Shown: piece after piece, positions 35,884 to 43,630 of the stretch
Layout: each line of letters begins with the position of its first letter
How positions within the stretch are numbered: position 1 is the first letter of the stretch
Source: Serratia fonticola
GTDB lineage: Bacteria > Pseudomonadota > Gammaproteobacteria > Enterobacterales > Enterobacteriaceae
NCBI RefSeq assembly: GCF_006715025.1
Contig: NZ_VFMK01000001.1
Span: 4,154,001 to 4,218,000 of the forward strand
Reading direction: 5' to 3'
DNA: 64,000 nucleotides
Notes under the pieces: generated by a model
Databases searched by the model: none
Seen by the model: the letters and a program-made list of their open reading frames with translations, nothing else
Told to the model about the DNA's origin: nothing
Made by a program: the position numbers and the translations under genes

Positions 35884-36390
35884 ATGAGCAGCTTTGATAA
35901 ACACGATTTAAGCGGTTTTACCGGTAAACATTTGGTCTATACCTACGACAATGGCTGGAACTACGAGATTTACATTAAAAATGCCAACACCGTCGATTAC
36001 CGTATTCACAGCGGTCTGGTGGGCAACCGTTGGGTGAAGGACCAACGGGCTTTTATCGTCAGGGTCGCAGCGCAGGTGTATAAAATTTCCTGGACCGAAC
36101 CCACAGGCACCGATGTCAGCCTGACCGTCAACCTCGACGATCGCATTTTCCATGGCACCATCTTCTTCCCACGCTGGGTGATGAATGATCCACAGAAAAC
36201 CGTCTGCTTCCAGAATAACCATCTGGCAGAAATGGCCGCCTATCGTGAGGCTGGCCCAGCATACCCAACGGAGGTGATCGATGAGTTTGCGACCATTACT
36301 CTGGTGCGGGATTGCGGCGAGAATGACGACACGGTGATTAACTGCCCGGCCAGCGAACTACCGGCCAACTTCCCCGATAATCTGCGTTAA
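35884..36390 (+). CDS. padC: Phenolic acid decarboxylase
   Basis: Small cytoplasmic enzyme (168 residues) that decarboxylates ferulic, p-coumaric and caffeic acids to vinylphenols, detoxifying plant phenolics. Family blocks: the N-terminal LSGFTGKHLVYTYDNGW with the Tyr pair, IHSGLVGNRWVKDQRA, and the fold's second half with FFPRWVMNDPQKTVC and DEFATITLVRDCG. The length is as usual for the family. The ATG follows AGGAG by eight bases. Ends 275 bp before yjaB; a hairpin GCAATGCGGCGG / CCGTCGCATTGC just past the stop may terminate it. Confidence 0.95.
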   Translation: MSSFDKHDLSGFTGKHLVYTYDNGWNYEIYIKNANTVDYRIHSGLVGNRWVKDQRAFIVRVAAQVYKISWTEPTGTDVSLTVNLDDRIFHGTIFFPRWVMNDPQKTVCFQNNHLAEMAAYREAGPAYPTEVIDEFATITLVRDCGENDDTVINCPASELPANFPDNLR

Positions 36391-36666
36391 TGTTCAGCGC
36401 AATGCGGCGGTGTTATTCATCCGTCGCATTGCCCTCTGCCAGAACAGCGGCAATCTCCCAGGTTGAAAGCTTTTATTGCGCTGGCGATTACCAGGCTGTA
36501 GAGCGCACCGGATACCCACGTATCTTGCAACTCTCATGGCACTGAATTACCTTGTGCGTTCGATTCACTGCAGAGGTATTTTGCAGGGTGTTAACCCACG
36601 TTAATTCGACATTAACCCCCATAGCCTCTCTCTTTATGTTCACCTCTTTAAAGTGCAGAGACTTCG
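36391..36666 (+). other. padC-yjaB intergenic region
   Basis: Begins with an inverted repeat (GCAATGCGGCGG near 36399 and CCGTCGCATTGC near 36421, one mismatch), then about 230 bases in which I see no gene or clear promoter. Confidence 0.4.
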
Positions 36667-37110
36667 ATGATCACGATACGAGCCCGCGCGGCTGAAGATA
36701 ACGCGCAACTGGCAGCAATCTGGCTGCGCTCGGTGCGCGCCACCCATCACTTTCTGAGTGAAGAAGATATTACGCGGCTGTACCCGCAGGTCCTCAACGA
36801 CTACCTTCCCTCCGTCAACGTCTGGGTAGCCGAAGATCAGGCGGGGCAGCTATGCGGTTTTATCGGTCTGGATGGCAATAAGGTAGAAATGCTGTTTATT
36901 GATGCCGAACGGCGTGGTGAAGGCATAGGTAAAGCCCTGCTGGCACAGGCTGAAGCCATGTATAGCGAACTGTTGTTGGACGTCAACGAACAAAACCCGC
37001 AGGCATTAGCCTTCTACCAACGCTATGGTTTTAGCCAGACAGGCCGCTCCGAGCTGGATGGCCAAGGTAAACCCTTTCCCTTGCTGCATATGAAACTGAG
37101 CGCACGCTAA
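36667..37110 (+). CDS. yjaB: GNAT-family N-acetyltransferase YjaB-like
   Basis: A 147-residue acetyl-CoA-dependent acetyltransferase. The motif for acetyl-CoA binding is ERRGEGIGKALL near residue 80. The C-terminal LDVNEQNPQALAFYQRYGF and GRSELDGQGKPFPLLHM follow E. coli YjaB. Substrate not known. Stands alone, convergent with tetR. Confidence 0.87.
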   Translation: MITIRARAAEDNAQLAAIWLRSVRATHHFLSEEDITRLYPQVLNDYLPSVNVWVAEDQAGQLCGFIGLDGNKVEMLFIDAERRGEGIGKALLAQAEAMYSELLLDVNEQNPQALAFYQRYGFSQTGRSELDGQGKPFPLLHMKLSAR

Positions 37111-37111
37111 A

Positions 37112-37145
37112 TTATCCCCCTCTTCCTGAACGAAGAGGGGGATAA
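37112..37145. terminator. Bidirectional terminator yjaB / tetR
   Basis: Perfect 14-pair stem TTATCCCCCTCTTC / GAAGAGGGGGATAA with a six-base loop between convergent genes. Confidence 0.75.
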
Positions 37146-37150
37146 CAGAC

Positions 37151-37795
37151 TCAGACTTTATTACCCACCTGACTCAAACGCGGCCACACCATCATGGTGG
37201 CATCAAGCAACCGCAACAGATCTTCACGGCTGGCCCCCTCACGCGCCTGTACCGACATCCCTTCAATTACGCAGATAATGTATTTTGCCAATAAGGCCGT
37301 GTCCGTTTTAGCCAGCAGTTCCCCTTGCTGCACCTTGCGATCAAAACAGGCTTGCAGGCTGGCCTCCTGCGCATGGTGCTTTCTACGCAGCATCTCGGCA
37401 ATGTCATCGGAAGACGCAGAAAGCGCGGCTGATGCACAGACCATAAAACAACCGGCAGGGTTCTGCGGATCGGTAAATACCTGAGCCGAGTTGCGCATAT
37501 AGGCTTCCACGATCTCGGCAATTGGCAGATCCTGCTCCAGTAGCTGGTTAGAGCATTCAGCATACCGGCTCAGATAACGCTCAACGGCAGCGCGAAACAG
37601 CCCTTCCTTGTTGCCGAATTCCGCATACAGCGTGGGGGCCTTGGCACCGGTTGCCTCAACCAGATCCGCCAGCGAGGTAGATTCATAGCCATGACGCCAG
37701 AACAGATCAAGAGCGCGGTCAAGTGCCTGATCGCGATCAAACTGCTTCGGCCTGCCGCGTGATTTTTTCGCGCATACCTCTTCATCGATACTCAT
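37151..37795 (-). CDS. TetR-family repressor
   Basis: A 214-residue regulator. The TetR helix-turn-helix is at residues 35-60 (STSLADLVEATGAKAPTLYA), preceded by a basic tail KKSRGRPKQFDRD. The C-terminal domain is like that of AcrR/YxaF-type members (CFMVCASAALSASSDDIAEM). Four copies of a 14-bp palindrome lie upstream of it and of the BhsA-like gene, so it probably represses itself and that gene. Ligand unknown. The ATG has GAGGG upstream. Confidence 0.88.
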   Translation of the reverse strand: MSIDEEVCAKKSRGRPKQFDRDQALDRALDLFWRHGYESTSLADLVEATGAKAPTLYAEFGNKEGLFRAAVERYLSRYAECSNQLLEQDLPIAEIVEAYMRNSAQVFTDPQNPAGCFMVCASAALSASSDDIAEMLRRKHHAQEASLQACFDRKVQQGELLAKTDTALLAKYIICVIEGMSVQAREGASREDLLRLLDATMMVWPRLSQVGNKV

Positions 37796-37838
37796 AGACC
37801 CTCTCTTATCCTGCCCACATCAGGGCTGTAAAATTAAC

Positions 37839-37907
37839 TTAACGATCATTGTAAAAAAATAGTGTACCGCCGTCGAGAAGGGATTGACTATAGTTAGCGA
37901 TCGTTAA
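37839..37907. promoter_or_regulatory. TetR operators O1 and O2
   Basis: TTAACGATCATTGT (37839-37852) and TTAGCGATCGTTAA (37894-37907). The second is a near-perfect copy of the palindrome TTAACGATCGTTAA and lies inside the spacer of a plus-strand promoter (37884-37912). Both lie within 115 bases of the tetR start. Confidence 0.75.
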
Positions 37908-37912
37908 ATAAT
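37884..37912 (+). promoter_or_regulatory. Operator-embedded plus-strand promoter
   Basis: TTGACT, 17 bases, AATAAT (five of six to consensus). Operator O2 fills the spacer. It points toward the BhsA-like gene, about 375 bases away; a 28-codon frame (37970-38056) without a good ribosome site lies between. Confidence 0.55.
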
Positions 37913-38157
37913 TCCAGCACAGATTTTTCAGCCCCGCCTTTCCTGCTCTATCAGGTTGATATCAATGGCATGACAAACCTGTCAATTTCACTTACCCGTC
38001 TTACGCAAGGCAGCGTGCGGCTGGGCAAAATCATTCGTGTTATCGCCCAGCGCTAACAACAGCGCCCAGCACAGATGAAAATTGTATAAAAACAATAAAT
38101 TAAATGAAAAAAGAGAACCCGATTGCTTTCTGGAATGAGGCGAATAGCACGATTTAA

Positions 38158-38226
38158 TTAACGATCACTAAAAAAATGTTTGCAATCTGCCGACCAGGCG
38201 CCTAACATTAAATTATCGATCGTTAA
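38158..38226. promoter_or_regulatory. TetR operators O3 and O4
   Basis: TTAACGATCACTAA (38158-38171) and TTATCGATCGTTAA (38213-38226). They flank the promoter 38180-38208 of the BhsA-like gene, one just upstream of the -35 and one over the start of transcription. Confidence 0.75.
38180..38208 (+). promoter_or_regulatory. Promoter of the BhsA-like gene
   Basis: TTGCAA, 17 bases, TAACAT, bracketed by operators O3 and O4; predicted leader about 70 bases. Confidence 0.55.
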
Positions 38227-38286
38227 TTAATTTGGCGACGCAAATAAAACCGCTCGTTTACCGTATTAAAGATAGGAAATAACACC

Positions 38287-38544
38287 ATGAAAAACGTAAA
38301 AATGACCATCGCTGCCATCGCACTTGCCTCAGTCTCTTTCGGTAGCTTCGCTGCCAACCTGGTTAACAGCCAACCACAGGACTTACAAAAAGTAGGGGTA
38401 GTCAGCGTAAGCGGGGCTACTGACCTGACGTCGTTGGAAAACAAACTGTCTGCAAAAGCAGACCAGGCAGGGGCTAAGTCCTTCCAGATCATCTCGACTA
38501 CCGGTAACAATAAACTGCACGGCACCGCGATTATCTATAATTAA
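38287..38544 (+). CDS. DUF1471 (YhcN/BhsA/McbA family) periplasmic protein
   Basis: An 85-residue exported protein: signal peptide of 22 residues ending SFGSFA, then a mature domain of about 63 residues with VGVVSVSGATDLTSLENKL, GAKSFQIIST and the terminal LHGTAIIYN that mark the family. Such proteins are induced by stress and alter surface hydrophobicity, biofilm formation or acid and copper tolerance. Its dedicated TetR control suggests induction by a small molecule rather than general stress. Confidence 0.88.
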   Translation: MKNVKMTIAAIALASVSFGSFAANLVNSQPQDLQKVGVVSVSGATDLTSLENKLSAKADQAGAKSFQIISTTGNNKLHGTAIIYN

Positions 38545-38561
38545 TCGTTGCTCCCTATATG

Positions 38562-38734
38562 CCTGGGCGGCGCTGAGCCGCCTCAGACTGCTGACAAAGT
38601 CAGATATTAGGGAGGGCGTAGCGATGGGGTCTTAGTGGCGCAGGCCACCGGAGTGCCCCTCGGGGCGCCAGGCCCGGGTATCTCGGGTTAAAAAAAAACC
38701 ATTGTCATCAAACCTGGGCGGCGCTGAGCCGCCT
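38562..38734. repeat. Duplicated hairpin element after the BhsA-like gene
   Basis: The same 22 bases (containing GGCGGCGCTGAGCCGCC, a GC-rich hairpin) occur at 38562-38583 and 38713-38734. Between them lies GC-rich DNA including CTCAGACTGCTGACAAAGT, also found in the 686-bp repeat. The hairpins probably serve as terminators for the two convergent genes. No gene in 38545-38749. Confidence 0.65.
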
Positions 38735-38749
38735 TTGGTTTATCTGCGG

Positions 38750-40048
38750 TTAGCCCAACCATCCCAGCACCCTGAACCACAGGTAATCCAAGGGCACCAA
38801 CAGCCCGAAGGTCAACAACGCCACCAGAAGACACAGTTTCAACCCTTCCCGCGGCGGAACCTTCCCCATCCCCATGGCGACCACTATCGGTGATGCCTGA
38901 TAAGGCAACAACGGTGTGGCATAACCGATCACCTGCGTCATCAGCACCGTCATCAGTGGTAACCCACTGCCATCTGCCAGCACCTGTGCCAAAGGCGTAA
39001 ACAAGGCAGGCACACCATTGGCCGTCACCACAAAATTCAGCAATGTCGTTATACCGATCAACGACCCAAAAGCAATAAATGGCCGCCCCTGCGTCTGTGG
39101 CATCATGTCCAATAGGGCTTTACCCAGCCACTCCCCCAACCCGGAATGGCTTACCAAGGCCGTCAGCCCCAGGATCCCTGCAACATAGAGACAGGTACGG
39201 ATGTTAACCCCGGCCGCAAACTGCTCACCGGTCAGGAACCCCACACGGGGTAGCAGACAGAAGCAGGCGGCAGCCAGCCCCACCCAGGCTGGCGCAATGC
39301 CATGCCAGCTATCGGTGATCCACAGCAGCACGGTAACCAACAGCAGCAGGATAAGCCGCCATTCCGCCGCGCTGAGTACAGTTTGCTCCGGTTCCTTTTC
39401 CACCCTCTGCGGCTGAGCACGGAACAGCCAACAGATACACAACGTCAGCAATACGCCTTTGGCCATCCCCAGAATGGGCGCGTGCAGCATAAAATAAGAC
39501 AGATAGGTAAAGTGAATACCGAATGCGCTCTCCGCGGCCCCGCTCATCACCAGATTAGGAACGTTGGCAGGCAAAATACTGGCAGATAGTTGGAAAGTGC
39601 CAAACCCTACGGCCAGCGCCAACCCGTAGCGACCGCGAGTGCCCTCCCCCAGCCCGGCTCGACCTGCCAACGCCATGATAATGGGCATCAGCAAGGTAAT
39701 ACGCCCCATATTTGACGGCATGACAAATGCCAAGGCATAGCTGATTGCCACCACGCCCCCCACCAGTCTTAGCCAGGATCCAGCCAACAGCGGTAAAATA
39801 CGGTTGGCAAGCCGATCGGCCAGCCCCGTCGAACGAATGGCCGTTCCCAGCACAAAACCGCTCAATACCAACCAAAAGGCCGATGAGGCAAAACCCGAGA
39901 AAACCACCGCAGCCGGGGCCAGTTGCAACACCATCACCGCGACAAAAAACAACAGGGCAACCAGGTATTCCGGTAAACGGGACGTCGCCCATAAGGCGAT
40001 CACCACCACAGTGACCAGTGCAGAAATGCCCATTGGCTCCCCTATCAT
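38750..40048 (-). CDS. SLC13/DASS-family anion symporter
   Basis: A 432-residue inner-membrane protein with about eleven hydrophobic segments. The two substrate/sodium motifs of the family are visible in degenerate form: FVMPSNMGRITLLMPI near residue 108 and FVVTANGVPALFTPLAQV near 335. Members carry dicarboxylates, citrate or sulfate with sodium. Substrate cannot be told; no catabolic gene is adjacent. Start at 40048 with GGAGAG upstream. Confidence 0.8.
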   Translation of the reverse strand: MIGEPMGISALVTVVVIALWATSRLPEYLVALLFFVAVMVLQLAPAAVVFSGFASSAFWLVLSGFVLGTAIRSTGLADRLANRILPLLAGSWLRLVGGVVAISYALAFVMPSNMGRITLLMPIIMALAGRAGLGEGTRGRYGLALAVGFGTFQLSASILPANVPNLVMSGAAESAFGIHFTYLSYFMLHAPILGMAKGVLLTLCICWLFRAQPQRVEKEPEQTVLSAAEWRLILLLLVTVLLWITDSWHGIAPAWVGLAAACFCLLPRVGFLTGEQFAAGVNIRTCLYVAGILGLTALVSHSGLGEWLGKALLDMMPQTQGRPFIAFGSLIGITTLLNFVVTANGVPALFTPLAQVLADGSGLPLMTVLMTQVIGYATPLLPYQASPIVVAMGMGKVPPREGLKLCLLVALLTFGLLVPLDYLWFRVLGWLG

Positions 40049-40329
40049 GCTTCTCTCCGTTAGTATTTTGTTATCAAGCAGTTATATCTTCACATAAGGG
40101 GAAAAGTTGAACGGTGAAACCGCTCACAATTTACAGGCAGATATCCGGGAGGGACCAATACCCACAGGCTCTGCCCCCAGCCTTATAGCATTTCTGTTTG
40201 GCCCACTTTCACCGAAATACATCAGCCCGCAATTTTCCTTTTTGCCCGAAAGTGGCCCATGCTTAAAGACGTGGCTGCTTACAGCTCGCCTCACTCTCTC
40301 CTTTGGGCTAATCGGGATACTGATTGATG
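40049..40329. other. SLC13/amyA divergent region
   Basis: Contains an inverted repeat GGCCCACTTTC (40200-40210) / GAAAGTGGCCC (40248-40258), ten of eleven matching, with a 37-base loop, about 70 bases before amyA. No gene and no firm promoter were recognised. Confidence 0.4.
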
Positions 40330-41817
40330 ATGAATAAAACCACGTTGTTGCAGTTCTTCCATTGGTACTATCCAGATGGTGGCACACTCTGGCAGGAAGC
40401 CGCCGAACGGGCTGCCGCGCTGGCAGAACTCGGCATCACCGATCTCTGGTTACCCCCAGCCTATAAGGGAGCAACAGGGGGCTATTCGGTGGGGTACGAC
40501 AGTTATGACCTGTTCGATCTGGGGGAATTTGAGCAAAAAGGCACACGCGCCACCAAATATGGCGACAAAGAGGGATTGACGCATGCTGTCAACACGCTGC
40601 GCGAAAACTGCGTACGCGTGATTTATGACGTGGTGTTCAACCACAAGATCGGCGCCGATGAAAAGGAACAGGTGCATGTCTTCAAGGTGGATATCAATAA
40701 CCGTAATGATATCGCCGAAGAAGGTCTTGATGCCCTGGCCTATACCCGTTTTACCTTCCCTGGGCGGCAAGGCACTTACTCCAAGTTTATTTGGGACTAC
40801 AAATGCTTCAGCGGCGTCGACTATATCGAACAGCCAGATGACAAAGGCATTTTCAAGATTGCCAATGACTATGGTGAAGAGGGATGGAACGATCAGGTTG
40901 ACGAAGAGTTCGGTAATTTCGATTACCTGATGGGCGCCAACGTAGAGCTGCGTAACCCCGCCGTTGTCGAAGAGCTGAAATACTGGGCCCGCTGGCTAAT
41001 GGAGACCCTGCCTTGTGATGGCTTCCGCCTGGACGCCGCCAAACATATCCCGGCCTGGTTTTTTAAAGAGTGGGCCGATCACGTGCGCGACGCGGCGCAG
41101 CGCGATTTATTTATCGTGGCAGAGTATTGGTCACACGATTTGGCAGCATTACAGGAGTATTTGGCGCGGGTCGGTGGTAAGGTGATGCTGTTCGATGTGC
41201 CGCTGCAGCTGAAATTCCATCTGGCGTCAAAACAGGGCGATGGCTTTGATATGGCGCAGATTTTTAGCGAAACCCTGGTTGCCAGCGATCCCGAGCACGC
41301 GGTAACCCTGGTCGCTAACCATGATACCCAACCGTTACAATCGCTGGAAGCCCCGGTCGAACCGTGGTTCAAACCGCTGGCCTATGCCCTGATCCTGCTG
41401 CGTGAGCAAGGGGTTCCTTGCCTGTTCTATCCGGATATGTATGGTGCCAGTTACACCGATAAAGGCGATGACGGCAGCGATTACCCGATAGAAATGCCTG
41501 TTGTTGCCGAGTTGGAAAAACTGATCCAGGCACGTCAACGCTTTGCCAACGGTGCGCAGAATGACTACTTTGACGATAAAAATTGCATCGCCTTTAGCCG
41601 CAGTGGAACAGAAGAAGCGCCCGGTTGCGTGGTGATACTGACCAACGGCGCCGAAGGCAGCAAGGCCGTGGCATTAGGCGACAATTTTGCCCATAAAACC
41701 TGGCGCGACTTCCTCGGCAACCGTGCGGAAGCTATCATGACCGACGAACACGGTAATGGGACTTTCCCGGTTAACGGGGGCAGCGTTAGCGTTTGGGTCA
41801 TTGTCGAGGATCAATAA
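40330..41817 (+). CDS. amyA: Cytoplasmic alpha-amylase
   Basis: GH13 enzyme (495 residues, no signal peptide) that cuts internal alpha-1,4 bonds of maltodextrins or glycogen in the cytoplasm. The catalytic residues of the family are in CDGFRLDAAKHIP (nucleophile Asp), FIVAEYW (acid/base Glu) and LVANHDTQP (Asp). Close to E. coli AmyA from TLLQFFHWYYPDGG to SVSVWVI. I chose the third possible start (ATG 40330), which matches the E. coli N terminus; TTG 40324 and ATG 40327 just precede it. No strong ribosome site. A hairpin after the stop (41828-41846) is followed by a T-run. Confidence 0.95.
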   Translation: MNKTTLLQFFHWYYPDGGTLWQEAAERAAALAELGITDLWLPPAYKGATGGYSVGYDSYDLFDLGEFEQKGTRATKYGDKEGLTHAVNTLRENCVRVIYDVVFNHKIGADEKEQVHVFKVDINNRNDIAEEGLDALAYTRFTFPGRQGTYSKFIWDYKCFSGVDYIEQPDDKGIFKIANDYGEEGWNDQVDEEFGNFDYLMGANVELRNPAVVEELKYWARWLMETLPCDGFRLDAAKHIPAWFFKEWADHVRDAAQRDLFIVAEYWSHDLAALQEYLARVGGKVMLFDVPLQLKFHLASKQGDGFDMAQIFSETLVASDPEHAVTLVANHDTQPLQSLEAPVEPWFKPLAYALILLREQGVPCLFYPDMYGASYTDKGDDGSDYPIEMPVVAELEKLIQARQRFANGAQNDYFDDKNCIAFSRSGTEEAPGCVVILTNGAEGSKAVALGDNFAHKTWRDFLGNRAEAIMTDEHGNGTFPVNGGSVSVWVIVEDQ

Positions 41818-41827
41818 GCCCCGGCCG

Positions 41828-41866
41828 GGGTGACATCATATCACCCTGGCGGCAAAACTAATTTTT
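41828..41866 (+). terminator. Terminator of amyA
   Basis: GGGTGA, seven-base loop, TCACCC, then after 15 bases a run of five T. Confidence 0.5.
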
Positions 41867-41878
41867 GTCTTTCTGGTC

Positions 41879-42006
41879 TATACCCAAAATAATTCAAGTT
41901 GCTTGTAGGCAACAACTGAGTGAAACCCTGGGAGCATAGATAAACTATGTGACCAGGGTGAACGAAGGCAGCCAACACCCAAGTAACTTGAAGTATGAAG
42001 GGTATA
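41879..42006. repeat. Intergenic palindromic repeat element, copy 1
   Basis: A 128-bp element with imperfect terminal inverted repeats of about 27 bases, both starting TATACCC and containing TTCAAGTT. In its middle is a hairpin CCCTGG...CTATG/CATAG...CCAGGG type. It belongs to a family I know from Serratia and Yersinia intergenic DNA that looks like a non-autonomous mobile element. Confidence 0.75.
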
Positions 42007-42123
42007 TATACTTGTATTTCGAGTTGCAACCAGATGGCCAGCTCTTCAGCTCCGTCACTGACGTAGGTAAGTGACGGAGCGAGCACAGCCAATAACACCG
42101 CAGCTTGAGAGACGACGCGTATA
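42007..42123. repeat. Intergenic palindromic repeat element, diverged copy 2
   Basis: Directly adjoins copy 1. It keeps GAGTTGCAAC near the left end, a central hairpin CTCCGTCACT / AAGTGACGGAG, GCAGCTTGAGAG near the right and a CGTATA end. It lies 60 bases before the RIO kinase gene, so its hairpin may be part of the leader. Confidence 0.6.
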
Positions 42124-42185
42124 AATTTACAGGGTGAGCATAAGCAAAATATTCACACCAGAGCCTAAATAGGGTACAAGGCTGC

Positions 42186-43031
42186 ATGAAAATTCCAAAA
42201 CGACTCCAGCCATTGGTTGATGATGGTTTAATTGACGACGTTATCCGCCGTTTGAAAAGTGGCAAAGAAGCCGACGTATTTATCGTGCGTTGCGGTGATG
42301 AGATCCGCTGCGCCAAAGTGTATAAAGAAGCCGAAAAGCGTAACTTCAAGCAGGCCGTGCACTATCAGGAAGGCCGCAAGGTACGTAACAGCCGTGATGC
42401 TCGCGCCATGAGCAAAGGCTCCAAATTTGGCCGCCAGCAGCAGGAAGAAGCCTGGCAGAACACCGAAGTGGATGCGCTGTATCTGTTGGCAAAAGCCGGT
42501 GTGCGCGTCCCGCAACCGGATATCTGCCTGGACGGCGTGCTACTGATGGAGTTGATCACCGACGAAGAAGGTCTGGTAGCCCCGCGCCTGAGCGATATAA
42601 CGCTAACGCCGGAACAGGCTCTCAACGATCACGCCCTGATGATGAACTACGTCGTGCGCATGCTGTGTGCCGGGCTGGTTCACGGTGACCTGTCAGAATT
42701 TAACGTGCTGATGGATAAAAATGGGCCGGTGATTATCGATTTGCCGCAGGTGGTCGATGCCGCCGCCAACAACCACGCCAAAAGCATGTTTGAACGCGAT
42801 GTCAACAATATGACACAGTACTACGGTCAATTCGCGCCGCAACTGCTTGGCAGCAAGTATGCCAAAGAGATTTGGGCGCTGTACCAGGAAGGTAATCTGA
42901 CGCCGGAAAGCGTACTGACCGGCAAGTTTGTCGAAAGCAGCAAACGAGCAGACGTTGGCTCGGTGCTGGATGAGATCCAGGCGGCCAGCGATGAACACCA
43001 GCGCCAACTGATGGCACGTAACGAAGAATAA
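42186..43031 (+). CDS. RIO-type serine protein kinase
   Basis: A 281-residue kinase of the bacterial RIO1-like group. The ATP region is LKSGKEADVFIV with the Lys in IRCAKVYKE. A basic RIO-specific segment (QEGRKVRNSRDARAM) follows. The catalytic loop is LVHGDLSEFNVLM and the metal-binding Asp is in VIIDLPQVVDAA. In other bacteria this kinase has been tied to stress tolerance; the target is unknown. A single gene behind two repeat elements; the ATG is weakly preceded by AAGGC. Confidence 0.88.
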   Translation: MKIPKRLQPLVDDGLIDDVIRRLKSGKEADVFIVRCGDEIRCAKVYKEAEKRNFKQAVHYQEGRKVRNSRDARAMSKGSKFGRQQQEEAWQNTEVDALYLLAKAGVRVPQPDICLDGVLLMELITDEEGLVAPRLSDITLTPEQALNDHALMMNYVVRMLCAGLVHGDLSEFNVLMDKNGPVIIDLPQVVDAAANNHAKSMFERDVNNMTQYYGQFAPQLLGSKYAKEIWALYQEGNLTPESVLTGKFVESSKRADVGSVLDEIQAASDEHQRQLMARNEE

Positions 43032-43068
43032 TGCTCTTCCCCGGCTTGCCTGCCGGGGACGTTCCCGT

Positions 43069-43569
43069 TTATAACCAACGCCTCACCCGCTGGCAAAACG
43101 CCTGATAGTCTGCACCAAAACGCGCGGCCAGAAACCGTTCTTCACGCGGGATCTGTGCGCTGTGCAGATAGCTAAAATAGAGCAGCCACCACCACCACAC
43201 GCCCCATCCCCCCAACACCAGCGCCCAGGCGGCCAGTAACAGCAGTTGCCCCAGATACACCGGATTACGGCTGAAACGGAAAATGCCGCTGACGATAAGT
43301 ACCTTAACCTGCTGTAGTTTTTGCGGATGAAGCGTGGTGCCCGCGCGGCGAAAGGCCAGGCTGGCACTGAGCATAATGCCAAGAGACATCGCGGCCAGCA
43401 CGGCGGCCAACAACAGAATATGTTCATTCTCTTGCCAGTGACCGTCAACGAGCCAGCGCAATAGCCACATACCGGCCGCACTGACTGCCATCACCACCGG
43501 CGGCAGGGCCAGCCAGCTAAACCGCTTTGCCATTCTTCTGTTCTCTGCGTGAAAGATCCGTTTAGTCAT
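43069..43569 (-). CDS. Isoprenylcysteine-methyltransferase-like membrane protein
   Basis: A 166-residue membrane protein with four hydrophobic segments. The C-terminal signature is of the ICMT/phospholipid methyltransferase family: GIFRFSRNPVYLGQLLLL and EERFLAARFGADYQAFCQRV. Such proteins use S-adenosylmethionine, but bacterial substrates are mostly unknown. The start could instead be the ATG at 43533. Divergent from the AraC gene. Confidence 0.8.
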   Translation of the reverse strand: MTKRIFHAENRRMAKRFSWLALPPVVMAVSAAGMWLLRWLVDGHWQENEHILLLAAVLAAMSLGIMLSASLAFRRAGTTLHPQKLQQVKVLIVSGIFRFSRNPVYLGQLLLLAAWALVLGGWGVWWWWLLYFSYLHSAQIPREERFLAARFGADYQAFCQRVRRWL

Positions 43570-43630
43570 TCCCCTGACCGGCGACTTTAGGCTATAACAA
43601 GACTTGCCTGTTGCTTAACCGGGGGAAATT

